Assembly: GCA_900549045.1 (NCBI GenBank)
Contig: URNE01000169.1
Span: 1 to 5,857, forward strand
Length of the DNA stretch: 5,857 nt
Direction of reading: 5' to 3'
From: an uncultured bacterium
GTDB taxonomy: Bacteria > Verrucomicrobiota > Lentisphaeria > Victivallales > UBA1829
Shown in pieces: positions 1 to 5,857 of this stretch. The position numbers and the translations under genes are program-made. The notes under the pieces are model-generated. The model searched no databases. It was not told the origin of the DNA and worked only from the letters and a program-made list of their open reading frames with translations. Within the stretch, counting starts at the first letter, position 1. Each line of letters begins with the position of its first letter.

Positions 1-1962
1 CAACCAACGCGTTTTTCCGGATATCCTGTTCTGCGTCTGCACGATTCCGCAATCTCATGGCTGGATCTTGAACCGGAAAAAGGCAGATTTGAGTGGTTCC
101 TGCTGGATACGCTCGTCGAATGCGCGGAGAAAAACGACCTCGATCTTATGTTTGTTCTGGGCAATGAGGCAATTGTCTACAACATTGACCGTCCGCACGG
201 GAAAGACTGGTTCGTCCGCAAAAACGGGAAAAAGAACGGTTTTGTCATGGGGAACAACTGGATGAGCGTTCTGCCGGACATGAAGGACTGGACCGATTTC
301 GTTTCCGCTCTTGCCAGCCGCTACAAAGGGAAAATCCGTTACTATGAGGTCATGAACGAACCGAATCTTGTCATGCCCGACCCGGTGAATTACATGCGCT
401 ATCTCAAAGTTTCGCATGAAATCATCAAGAGGATCGATCCTGCGGCACAAATTGTCGGCATCTGCTCCACAGGCGATTTCAACGGCAAAACAGAGGAGTA
501 TATTGACGCCATCGGTGCACAGGGCGGATTCAAATATTTCGATATTCTCTCGTTTCATCCATACGACGCTCCGCTGGATACCGCGCCGAACCGCGCGGAA
601 CGGCAGATCGAGCGTATCCACGCACTTGCCGCGAAGTACCGTCCGGGAACGCCCGTTGTTCAGGATGAAATCTACTACCTGACCGACCTTCAGAAAGTCT
701 ACAACGGAGCTCTTTGCGGCCTCGGCTGGCCTGCCGGAAATGCGATCCGCCGTTATGCGATCGATCTTGCCGGAGGGCTCGTCGGTTCAATTCCGATGGC
801 GGCCCGCGGGCTGGAGGCGGGGGACGCCGGACACCGCAACTCCTGGTATGTGCCGCGCTTTGCGATGCACTATGTCCCGCGTCCCCATTTCATCGCTTCC
901 AATGCGTTCGGACGCTTCCTCGAAGGCGGAAGGTTCCTTGCAAAACCGGATATCAGCTCTCTGCTGAACTCGTTTGTCTTCCTTGATCGCAACGGAAAGG
1001 AAGTCGCTCTGATCTGGGCGCTGACCGAAGACGGCGAATGTTCATTCGACCTCCCCGCCGGAGTCATGGCGTGTGATCTTTTCGGAAATCCTCTGAACGG
1101 AAAAACGGTCAGCCTTACGGAAGAACCGGTCTATCTGTTCGGTTCCGAATTGAAGAAGAAACTGGAAACTGTCGATTTCCGGATGAAGACCCCGTACCGG
1201 GTTCTCGGTGCGGCGGAATCCATGCGGAACGGGGCGAAACACATTGCCGTGGAGTTCCGCAACATGTCGCCCGAACCGCGCGCGATGCAGGCTCGAATCG
1301 CCGGGCTCCCGGGAACACGGAGCTTCACGGTCGCGGCGGATTCCGCAAAAACGGTTTCTTTCCCGCTGAACGGAAAAGAACTGAAAGAGATTGCGCTCAT
1401 CGTGGTCGACGGCGGACGTCTCTACAAGGAAAAACTCTCCGTTTCCGCGCATAAAACAGTTCTTTCGGGCGAGACCGTGAAGGTCGGCGGTTTTGCGGAG
1501 TTCACACCGTCGCTGAGTCCGGAAGGATTTGCATTCGACATCCGCGTGACGGATTCGAGCCCGACTCCGCGCGTGGCGGGGGAACCGTGGCGGGAAGACT
1601 GCGTGGAGTTCTTCTTCGACGCCGCGCCGGACCGCAATCTCAACCGCTCCGCCTATACGGAAACGGGCATGACGCGTCTGTTTCTCGTTCCGCCGTCCGC
1701 GGACGGCAAACCGGCGGCGCTGCTTGATATGAAGATGAAACCGGCGGATATGAAATGGTCTCTTGACCGGAACGCTTCGGGCTACACCGCGCACGTCATG
1801 GTACCGTGGAAACTGCTCGGCGCAACTCCGGAGAATCCGCCGTCGTTCGACCTGATCTTCTCCGATTTTGCGAATGGCAAAAAAGTGAAGTCCTCCGCCT
1901 GGGCGGGCGGTCCGGACAATCACAAGAACCGTCTGAATTTCGGACGGATCGGCAAAAAGTAA
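1..1962 (+). CDS. Clan GH-A glycoside hydrolase (GH39/GH5-like) with C-terminal CBM9-like domain, 5' partial
   Basis: The frame is open from the first base, so the start lies upstream; 653 residues are visible (numbered here from base 1). ATG 148 is internal, because conserved barrel sequence (RLHDSAISWLDLEPEKGRFEW) precedes it. Residues 1 to about 300 look like a TIM barrel: the acid/base candidate is E120 in YYEVMNEPN, an active-site HPY motif is at H186-Y188, and the nucleophile candidate is E223 in VVQDEIYYL, 103 residues later as expected in clan GH-A. A beta-sandwich follows (about 300-390), then an Ig-like stretch (about 393-480). Residues about 481-653 resemble a CBM9/DOMON-type sugar-binding module, with W530, CVEFFFD, a GYTAHVMVPW strand and W634 near the end. 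The family is inferred from motif order; GH39-like is the best guess and the substrate is unknown. A CBM suggests an exported enzyme, but the signal-peptide region is off the window. It is probably first of three co-directional genes here, 62 bases before the pseudopilin. Confidence 0.82.
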   Translation, partial: QPTRFSGYPVLRLHDSAISWLDLEPEKGRFEWFLLDTLVECAEKNDLDLMFVLGNEAIVYNIDRPHGKDWFVRKNGKKNGFVMGNNWMSVLPDMKDWTDFVSALASRYKGKIRYYEVMNEPNLVMPDPVNYMRYLKVSHEIIKRIDPAAQIVGICSTGDFNGKTEEYIDAIGAQGGFKYFDILSFHPYDAPLDTAPNRAERQIERIHALAAKYRPGTPVVQDEIYYLTDLQKVYNGALCGLGWPAGNAIRRYAIDLAGGLVGSIPMAARGLEAGDAGHRNSWYVPRFAMHYVPRPHFIASNAFGRFLEGGRFLAKPDISSLLNSFVFLDRNGKEVALIWALTEDGECSFDLPAGVMACDLFGNPLNGKTVSLTEEPVYLFGSELKKKLETVDFRMKTPYRVLGAAESMRNGAKHIAVEFRNMSPEPRAMQARIAGLPGTRSFTVAADSAKTVSFPLNGKELKEIALIVVDGGRLYKEKLSVSAHKTVLSGETVKVGGFAEFTPSLSPEGFAFDIRVTDSSPTPRVAGEPWREDCVEFFFDAAPDRNLNRSAYTETGMTRLFLVPPSADGKPAALLDMKMKPADMKWSLDRNASGYTAHVMVPWKLLGATPENPPSFDLIFSDFANGKKVKSSAWAGGPDNHKNRLNFGRIGKK

Positions 1963-1969
1963 AGGAAAC

Positions 1970-2000
1970 GCCGCCGCCGTTCCTTCCGGACGGCGGCGGT
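1970..2000 (+). promoter_or_regulatory. GC-rich intercistronic hairpin followed by an A-tract
   Basis: CCGCCGCCGT (1971-1980) pairs perfectly with ACGGCGGCGG (1990-1999). A T:G and a C:G pair inside could extend the stem and leave a 5-base loop, and a G:T pair can close the base. It begins eight bases after the glycosidase stop and is followed by seven A residues (2001-2007), not T residues. It is therefore not a standard intrinsic terminator on the plus strand. It could be an mRNA stabiliser or processing element that sets different levels of the upstream glycosidase and the downstream pseudopilin, or a weak terminator or attenuator. The function is inferred; the pairing is seen directly. 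Confidence 0.5.
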
Positions 2001-2007
2001 AAAAAAA

Positions 2008-2017
2008 GAAAGGCAGG
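2008..2017 (+). promoter_or_regulatory. Ribosome binding site of the pseudopilin gene
   Basis: The purine-rich stretch GAAAGGCAGG holds two AGG cores, 11 and 7 bases before ATG 2025. This supports ATG 2025 as the start, although the same frame stays open upstream to an ATG at 1806 inside the glycosidase gene. The A-tract next to the hairpin should leave this site unpaired. Confidence 0.5.
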
Positions 2018-2024
2018 CAACACT

Positions 2025-2783
2025 ATGAAAACTCCGAACAGAAGAACCATTTCATATTTCATACCTCCTGTTTCATATTTTAAGCGCAAATCCGGCAGGT
2101 TTACGCTTATAGAGCTCCTGGTGACGATTGCGATCATCGCGATCCTCGCCGGGATGCTTCTTCCTGCTCTGAACTCGGCTCGTGCAAAAGGACACGCGAT
2201 CAGCTGTCTGAATCAGTTCAAACAGGTCGGAACGGCGTCGATTATGTATTCCAATGCAAATGATTATATGCTTTTCGGAGAAAATCAGGATGAGAACGCC
2301 TGGTACGGCCGCATCTGGCCGTATCTGGTCGGCAAGGATTATCCCGGCCAGGCTGAGAAAGTGACATCGCCGCTCATGTGTCCCGCCGGAGATCCGCAGG
2401 ATACTTTTCACTGGCACAACGACTCCAAGTACTGGGCTATTACCAATTTGTGCTGGAATAAGAAACTTCAGCCGGGCGGAATTCCGGATAAAAAACTGAT
2501 GACCCGCTGCAGCCGTCCTTCGGAAATATCGATTATGTGGGATACCTATCTGATTCCAAGAGGTTCTTCTGCTGCTGTCACGTGGGACCGGATTTTGGAT
2601 CCTCACAACCATGCTGAGGTGATAAACAATCTTGCTCCCCGGCATATGGGAATGAGCAATCATCTGTTTGTCGACGGTCATGCGCAGACTTTGGATTTTA
2701 TCAGAGTTTCGAACGATACATTTTACGTGCGTTACGCGGGTCCGTATGTAGATGTTGACGGCCGCAATCCCTACTGGCGTTAA
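2025..2783 (+). CDS. Pseudopilin-like protein with prepilin N-methylation helix and H-X9-DG motif
   Basis: The product is 252 residues from ATG 2025. It has a basic leader of about 25 residues, then a class III/type IV prepilin helix starting FTLIELLVTIAIIAILAG (F26, E30 at the conserved +5 position) and running into LLPALNSARAKGHAISCLNQ. Such proteins are processed by a prepilin peptidase and anchored through this helix as pseudopilins of type II secretion or pilus-like systems. H207 followed by nine residues and D217-G218 matches the H-X9-DG prepilin-processing-associated motif of PVC-superphylum proteins. The head region has eight Trp and four Cys. The residue before F26 is Arg, with Gly at position -2, unlike the usual Gly at -1. 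The leader carries a 7-residue repeat (ISYF/VSYF). Base composition is clearly lower in GC than in the neighbouring genes. It lies between two glycosidase genes, 62 bases after one and 23 before the other. Its role there is unknown; sugar capture or enzyme display is only a guess. Confidence 0.88.
   Translation: MKTPNRRTISYFIPPVSYFKRKSGRFTLIELLVTIAIIAILAGMLLPALNSARAKGHAISCLNQFKQVGTASIMYSNANDYMLFGENQDENAWYGRIWPYLVGKDYPGQAEKVTSPLMCPAGDPQDTFHWHNDSKYWAITNLCWNKKLQPGGIPDKKLMTRCSRPSEISIMWDTYLIPRGSSAAVTWDRILDPHNHAEVINNLAPRHMGMSNHLFVDGHAQTLDFIRVSNDTFYVRYAGPYVDVDGRNPYWR
2050..2080 (+). repeat. Degenerate TTTCATA heptanucleotide repeat in the pseudopilin leader
   Basis: TTTCATA occurs at 2050-2056, 2057-2063 and 2071-2077, all on the same 7-base register. 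The intervening heptad at 2064-2070 is CCTCCTG. The ten bases TTTCATATTT therefore recur exactly 21 bases apart (2050-2059 and 2071-2080). In the gene's frame this gives ISYFIPP then VSYF, a 7-residue period. An intact run of this heptad contains no stop codon in any plus-strand frame. Only two adjacent perfect copies remain, so it may be a relic of a longer array. Confidence 0.65.
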
Positions 2784-2788
2784 ACTGC

Positions 2789-2794
2789 GAAAGG
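2789..2794 (+). promoter_or_regulatory. Weak ribosome binding site of the GH116 gene
   Basis: GAAAGG lies 12 bases before ATG 2807, a rather long spacing. The same GAAAGGCA string precedes the pseudopilin start. The gap after the pseudopilin stop is only 23 bases with no hairpin or promoter-like sequence that I can see, so the two genes are probably co-transcribed. Confidence 0.4.
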
Positions 2795-2806
2795 CAATCA
2801 AGCACC

Positions 2807-5314
2807 ATGCCTGTTTATGAGAACGAATATACAAAGGAAATCCGGTTCCCGCTCGGCGGAATCGGAACGGGATGCGTCTGGATCAACGGTTCGGGAGAGT
2901 TTATCGATTGGGAACTCCTGAACCGTCCGGCGAAAAACACCTTCAACGGCGGAACGCATTTTATGATCCGCGCAATCCGGAACGGCGTTGTGGAAGATGT
3001 CCGCATGCTTGCCGGACCCTACCGCGGACCGCGCAACGGCGACCCCTGCAATTACGGCTTCGGCGTCCCGATGGAGACTCTCGCGGGCGTGCCGCGTTTC
3101 CGCCGTGCAAAATTCACGGGCGAATTCCCGGTTGCTGAGCTGGAGCTCTCCGATCCGGCGTTCCCCGGAAAAGTCGTGCTGACCGCTTTCAACCCGCTGA
3201 TTCCTCTGAATGAATACGATTCTTCGCTGCCCGGTGCGATGTTCCGGATCCGCGTGGAGAACAATGGCGAATCGGAGCTCTCCTATACCGTCGTTCTTGT
3301 CGCGGACAACCTCTGGGAGCCGGTCTGCCTGAACGAACCTCTGACAGGTTTTTACCATGGCGTCGTGATGCGTCCCGGGGAGGAATCGCTGAAAGATGCG
3401 CCGCGCGGAGAGTTCGCAATTGCGACTGATGCGGAAAACGTCTCACTTCAGGTCAATATGGAGGCGCACGATTTCTTCGACGGGCTTTCCCTCTATTTTG
3501 AACGGCTTCACGCCGCCGCGCCGATTCCGCATCGCGACGGTACGGGGCTGACGCGTCGGTTCCGGGAGAAAAGCGTTCCGGGCGGCGTGCTGGATCTGCG
3601 CTGTCACGCGCTCGTCGCCGCGGAACGCAAAGTTCCCGCGGGCGCGGAAACGGAGTTCCGTTTTGTCTTCGCCTGGCGCATTCCGGAGAACCGCAACTCC
3701 TGGATTTCGGATCGGCCGTTTGTGAACCTTCATGCCGCGCGTTTCGCATCCGCCGAATCCGCCGCAAGTTACATGCTTTCGGGCTTCGGCCGTCTGTTTG
3801 AGGAGACCGACCGTTTCCGCCGCGCGTTTTACGATTCCACACTTCCGCCGGAGTTCATCGACGCCGCCGGAGCCGCCATGTCGGTTCTGAAAACCACGAC
3901 CGTTCTGCGCGCACCGGACGGAACCCCGTTCTGCTATGAGGGCAGCGGCGTCGACAGAGGTTCGTGCACCGGTTCCTGCAACCACGTGTTTTCCTACGAA
4001 TACACGCTTGCGTATCTCTTCCCCGAACTGGAACGGGCGATGCGGACTGTTGAGTTCGAGCGGAATGTGCGTCCCTCCGGCGAGATGCCGATGCGTATCT
4101 GTTTTCCGCGTTTTTCGAGATCGCGCGGAGCGGCGGACGGACAGTTCGGCTGCATCATCCGCGCGTACCGCGAGTGGAAACTTTCGGGTGACGACGCGTG
4201 GCTGCACCGTCATTATCCCGCGATCCGCAAGGCTCTGGAATACGCATGGAGTCCGGAAAACCGCGACCGCTGGGACCCGGAACAGAGCGGAATCCTGACC
4301 GGACGCCAGCACAACACGCTCGATGTTGACCTGTTCGGTCCGAACGGCTGGCTGTCCGGCATGTATCTTGCCGCGCTCCGCGCCGGAACCGAACTCGCGG
4401 AAGCCGTCGGCGACACCGCCTCCGCCGCGCTCTGGAAACGGATTGCCGACCGCGGAACCGCGTGTCTGAACAGCGAACTTTTCGATGGGACGAATTTCAT
4501 TCAGAAGCTCAATTATCATTCTCATGAAGCGCTGGACGGTCTTCCGCAGAACGCGGGGCTCTGTGAGATCGACAACCCGACGACGCTGGATGAATTCTAC
4601 TGGGATTCCGCACGTCGCGAAATTCGTTATCAGCTGGTTCACGGGACGATGATTTCGCAGTTGCAGGGACAGTGGCACGCTTCCCTGCTCGGACTTCCGC
4701 GCGTGTTCGACGAGGAGAAGAGCAAAACGGCGCTGGAGACGATCTTCCGCCGGAATTTTGTTCCCGACTTCGGCGAACGCTTCAACGCATGCCGCCTTTT
4801 CGCGCTTGCGGGGGAGGGCGGAACGATGATCTGTTCGCAGGCGGAGTCGCCCGAAATTCCGCACGCGCCGCTTCCGTATGCGGATGAGACGATGCCCGGT
4901 TTCGAGTATGCGTTTGCTGCGGAGCTGATTCAGCACGGAAAGCCGGATCTTGCCCGCCGGATCGTCAACGCTGTCCGGGACCGTCACAACGGCTCGAACC
5001 GGAATCCGTGGAATGAATGTGAATGCGGCAGCAGCTATATCCGCAGCATGGCGGCGCATTCGCTTCTGCTTGCCGCTTCCGGTTTCCGCTGTGACTTGAG
5101 CGCCGGGCGGCTGGAATTCGCGCCTGCGGTTCCCGGTGATTTCCGCTGTTTCTGGTCTTGCGGCGCCGCGTGGGGCGTTTTCTCGCGCAGTGCAAATGAG
5201 TCGCTTCTGGAAGTGCTCGGAGGAACTCTGAATCTGCGTGAAATGAAAATTGATGAGCTTGTTCATTCCGTCGAGCGGATTCTGAGAGCCGGGGAGCGTG
5301 TCCGGTTTGAGTGA
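2807..5314 (+). CDS. GH116 family glycosidase (GBA2-like, probable beta-glycosidase)
   Basis: The product is 835 residues and looks complete. The start is supported by FPLGGIGTG at residues 14-22, the usual beginning of the GH116 N-terminal beta-sandwich (GBA2_N), followed by INGSGEFIDWELLNRP. The catalytic alpha-helical barrel (DUF608) runs from about residue 340 to the end. By motif comparison with Thermoanaerobacterium GH116 from memory, E378 in CYEGSG is the likely nucleophile and D506 in HNTLD the likely acid/base, with T504 two residues before it. NPWNECECG with E737 and R746 matches the Glu/Arg pair that contacts the glucose, with the same 9-residue spacing. A CTGSCNHVF segment (387-395) stands where characterised enzymes have a TYDVxFY-like segment, placing H393 where Asp is usual. 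No signal peptide or membrane segment is evident, so it probably acts in the cytoplasm on short oligosaccharides or glycosides. Family assignment is firm; the sugar is unknown. Glucosidase, xylosidase and N-acetylglucosaminidase activities all occur in GH116. Confidence 0.92.
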   Translation: MPVYENEYTKEIRFPLGGIGTGCVWINGSGEFIDWELLNRPAKNTFNGGTHFMIRAIRNGVVEDVRMLAGPYRGPRNGDPCNYGFGVPMETLAGVPRFRRAKFTGEFPVAELELSDPAFPGKVVLTAFNPLIPLNEYDSSLPGAMFRIRVENNGESELSYTVVLVADNLWEPVCLNEPLTGFYHGVVMRPGEESLKDAPRGEFAIATDAENVSLQVNMEAHDFFDGLSLYFERLHAAAPIPHRDGTGLTRRFREKSVPGGVLDLRCHALVAAERKVPAGAETEFRFVFAWRIPENRNSWISDRPFVNLHAARFASAESAASYMLSGFGRLFEETDRFRRAFYDSTLPPEFIDAAGAAMSVLKTTTVLRAPDGTPFCYEGSGVDRGSCTGSCNHVFSYEYTLAYLFPELERAMRTVEFERNVRPSGEMPMRICFPRFSRSRGAADGQFGCIIRAYREWKLSGDDAWLHRHYPAIRKALEYAWSPENRDRWDPEQSGILTGRQHNTLDVDLFGPNGWLSGMYLAALRAGTELAEAVGDTASAALWKRIADRGTACLNSELFDGTNFIQKLNYHSHEALDGLPQNAGLCEIDNPTTLDEFYWDSARREIRYQLVHGTMISQLQGQWHASLLGLPRVFDEEKSKTALETIFRRNFVPDFGERFNACRLFALAGEGGTMICSQAESPEIPHAPLPYADETMPGFEYAFAAELIQHGKPDLARRIVNAVRDRHNGSNRNPWNECECGSSYIRSMAAHSLLLAASGFRCDLSAGRLEFAPAVPGDFRCFWSCGAAWGVFSRSANESLLEVLGGTLNLREMKIDELVHSVERILRAGERVRFE

Positions 5315-5330
5315 CCGGCACGCTCATTGT
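5294..5330 (+). terminator. Intrinsic terminator at the end of the GH116 transcript
   Basis: GAGCGTG (5294-5300) pairs with CACGCTC (5319-5325), and CCGGT (5302-5306) pairs with ACCGG (5314-5318), giving a 12-bp stem with one bulged T at 5301 and a 7-base loop. A T-rich stretch follows (ATTGTTTGAATATTT, from 5326), giving a reasonable plus-strand U-tract. The stem includes the GH116 stop (5312-5314, loop and 3' arm) and overlaps the stop of the opposing regulator (5324-5326). On the minus strand the bases after the stem are not T-rich, so termination there is less certain. Confidence 0.62.
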
Positions 5331-5857
5331 TTGAATATTTCGATCTGCTGCTTGCGGTACTGCCCGGGAGCGAGCCCCGTCTGGCGGCGGAAGAAGTGGG
5401 AGAAATAATATTCGTCGTTGAAGTTCAGCAGACGCGCGATTTCACGGACGGTGAGTTCTTTGTTGCGGAGGAGCAGTTCCGCGCGGGAGAGGAGGATGTT
5501 CGAGAGATATTTTTTCAACGGAATGCCGATGTCGCGTGAAAAATTGCGTGAGAGGCGGTCGCGCGGGATTCCGGCAATCTCCGCAAGGTCGTCGATTGTG
5601 AGCCGGGCGTTGATGTGATGGGCAATGTATTCGAACAGAGTGCGGTATTTCTCAAAACAATCCTTCTGGAAAAGTTTTTTTTCCGAGGGAAAGAGATCCG
5701 CCACTTTCAGAAAGAGGAGTCCTTTGATGCGGAAGGCGGCGGAGAGGTCGGAGCTGCTCTGGAAAACGGCGGCGACCTGCTCGACGAACTCGGGATCGTG
5801 CCGTTCCCGCAGGATGGCTTCGGAAAGGAAAATATCCTGATACGCGCAGTGCAGAAC
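5324..5857 (-). CDS. AraC/XylS-family transcriptional regulator, 5' partial
   Basis: The minus-strand frame is open to the window edge, so the start is missing; 177 C-terminal residues are visible (numbered here from base 5857). A GTG at 5704 could be read as a start, but coding-like sequence (QDIFLSEAILRERHDPEFVEQV) continues above it, so it is probably internal. Residues about 71-170 form the AraC DNA-binding domain with two helix-turn-helix units: LTIDDLAEIAGIPRDRLSRNF (86-106) and ELTVREIARLLNFNDEYYFSH (134-154). The end, FFRRQTGLAPGQYRK, matches the family signature; the usual GF in the second unit is NF. Residues 1-70 are the end of a sensor or linker region whose ligand cannot be told. 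It converges on the GH116 gene with 9 bases between the stop codons. Many AraC proteins activate neighbouring sugar-use genes, so control of this locus is plausible but not shown, and no operator is visible. Confidence 0.9.
   Translation of the reverse strand, partial: VLHCAYQDIFLSEAILRERHDPEFVEQVAAVFQSSSDLSAAFRIKGLLFLKVADLFPSEKKLFQKDCFEKYRTLFEYIAHHINARLTIDDLAEIAGIPRDRLSRNFSRDIGIPLKKYLSNILLSRAELLLRNKELTVREIARLLNFNDEYYFSHFFRRQTGLAPGQYRKQQIEIFKQ

Noticed and set aside
148..150. ATG 148 as the start of the first glycosidase
   Set aside because: The frame is open to base 1 and the preceding 49 codons encode conserved early barrel sequence; starting at 148 would remove the first strands of the barrel.
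1042..1923. 293-codon open frame on the minus strand opposite the first glycosidase
   Set aside because: Antisense to a well-supported coding frame; Arg-rich, without domain or start signals.
1806..2024. Upstream in-frame extension of the pseudopilin gene to ATG 1806
   Set aside because: It overlaps the end of the glycosidase gene, has no pilin-like sequence and would pass through the hairpin. ATG 2025 has a ribosome site and gives a normal-sized leader.
2060..2069. AGGAGG followed by ATG on the minus strand within the pseudopilin leader
   Set aside because: The spacing to the first ATG is a single base. The second ATG, at good spacing, opens only about ten codons before a stop. It is better explained by the diverged heptad CCTCCTG.
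2126..2146. Palindromic GCGATCATCGC-type sequence as a possible operator
   Set aside because: It lies in the codons of the conserved IAIIAIL helix of the pseudopilin, where repeated Ile and Ala codons give such symmetry by chance.
3443..5266. 607-codon open frame on the minus strand opposite GH116
   Set aside because: It lies wholly antisense to a gene with clear GH116 motifs. Its translation is Arg-rich with no recognisable domain, as expected for a shadow of GC-rich coding DNA.
5702..5704. GTG 5704 as the start of the AraC gene
   Set aside because: The frame continues open with protein-like sequence to the window edge, and a start here would leave a bare DNA-binding domain. A short AraC protein cannot be fully excluded.

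Overview
The window is a carbohydrate-utilisation segment, probably from a Lentisphaerota (Victivallis-like) bacterium; a related Kiritimatiellae, Verrucomicrobiota or Planctomycetota lineage is also possible. The best clue is a pseudopilin-like protein with both an FTLIELL methylation helix and a C-terminal H-X9-DG motif. That protein type is greatly expanded in the PVC superphylum, especially in Lentisphaerota. Protein-coding DNA is GC-rich except in the pseudopilin gene.

Layout: (1) bases 1-1962, plus strand: 3' part of a clan GH-A glycoside hydrolase (TIM barrel with an NEP acid/base motif) with beta-sandwich domains and a CBM9-like C-terminus. Its start lies before the window. (2) 1963-2024: gap with a strong GC hairpin followed by an A-tract, then a ribosome binding site. 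(3) 2025-2783, plus: pseudopilin-like protein whose leader is built on a degenerate 7-bp repeat, TTTCATA. (4) 2807-5314, plus: complete GH116 (GBA2-like) glycosidase, probably cytoplasmic. (5) 5294-5330: hairpin terminator spanning both stop codons of a convergent pair. (6) 5324-5857, minus: C-terminal part of an AraC/XylS-family regulator, whose start lies beyond the window. No gene-free stretch exceeds 62 bases, and no RNA gene, insertion sequence or CRISPR array is visible.

The three plus-strand genes are close enough (62 and 23 bases apart) to be one operon. A consistent reading, by inference only, is that the CBM-bearing enzyme attacks a glycan outside the cytoplasm, the pseudopilin is a surface or periplasmic partner of unknown role, the GH116 enzyme trims released oligosaccharides or glycosides inside the cell, and the AraC protein controls the locus. 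The observation most worth following is the heptanucleotide repeat in the pseudopilin leader. A gain or loss of one or two units would put translation into frames that stop before the conserved helix, so this could be a phase-variable or recombining leader. The window itself holds only one allele, so switching is a hypothesis.
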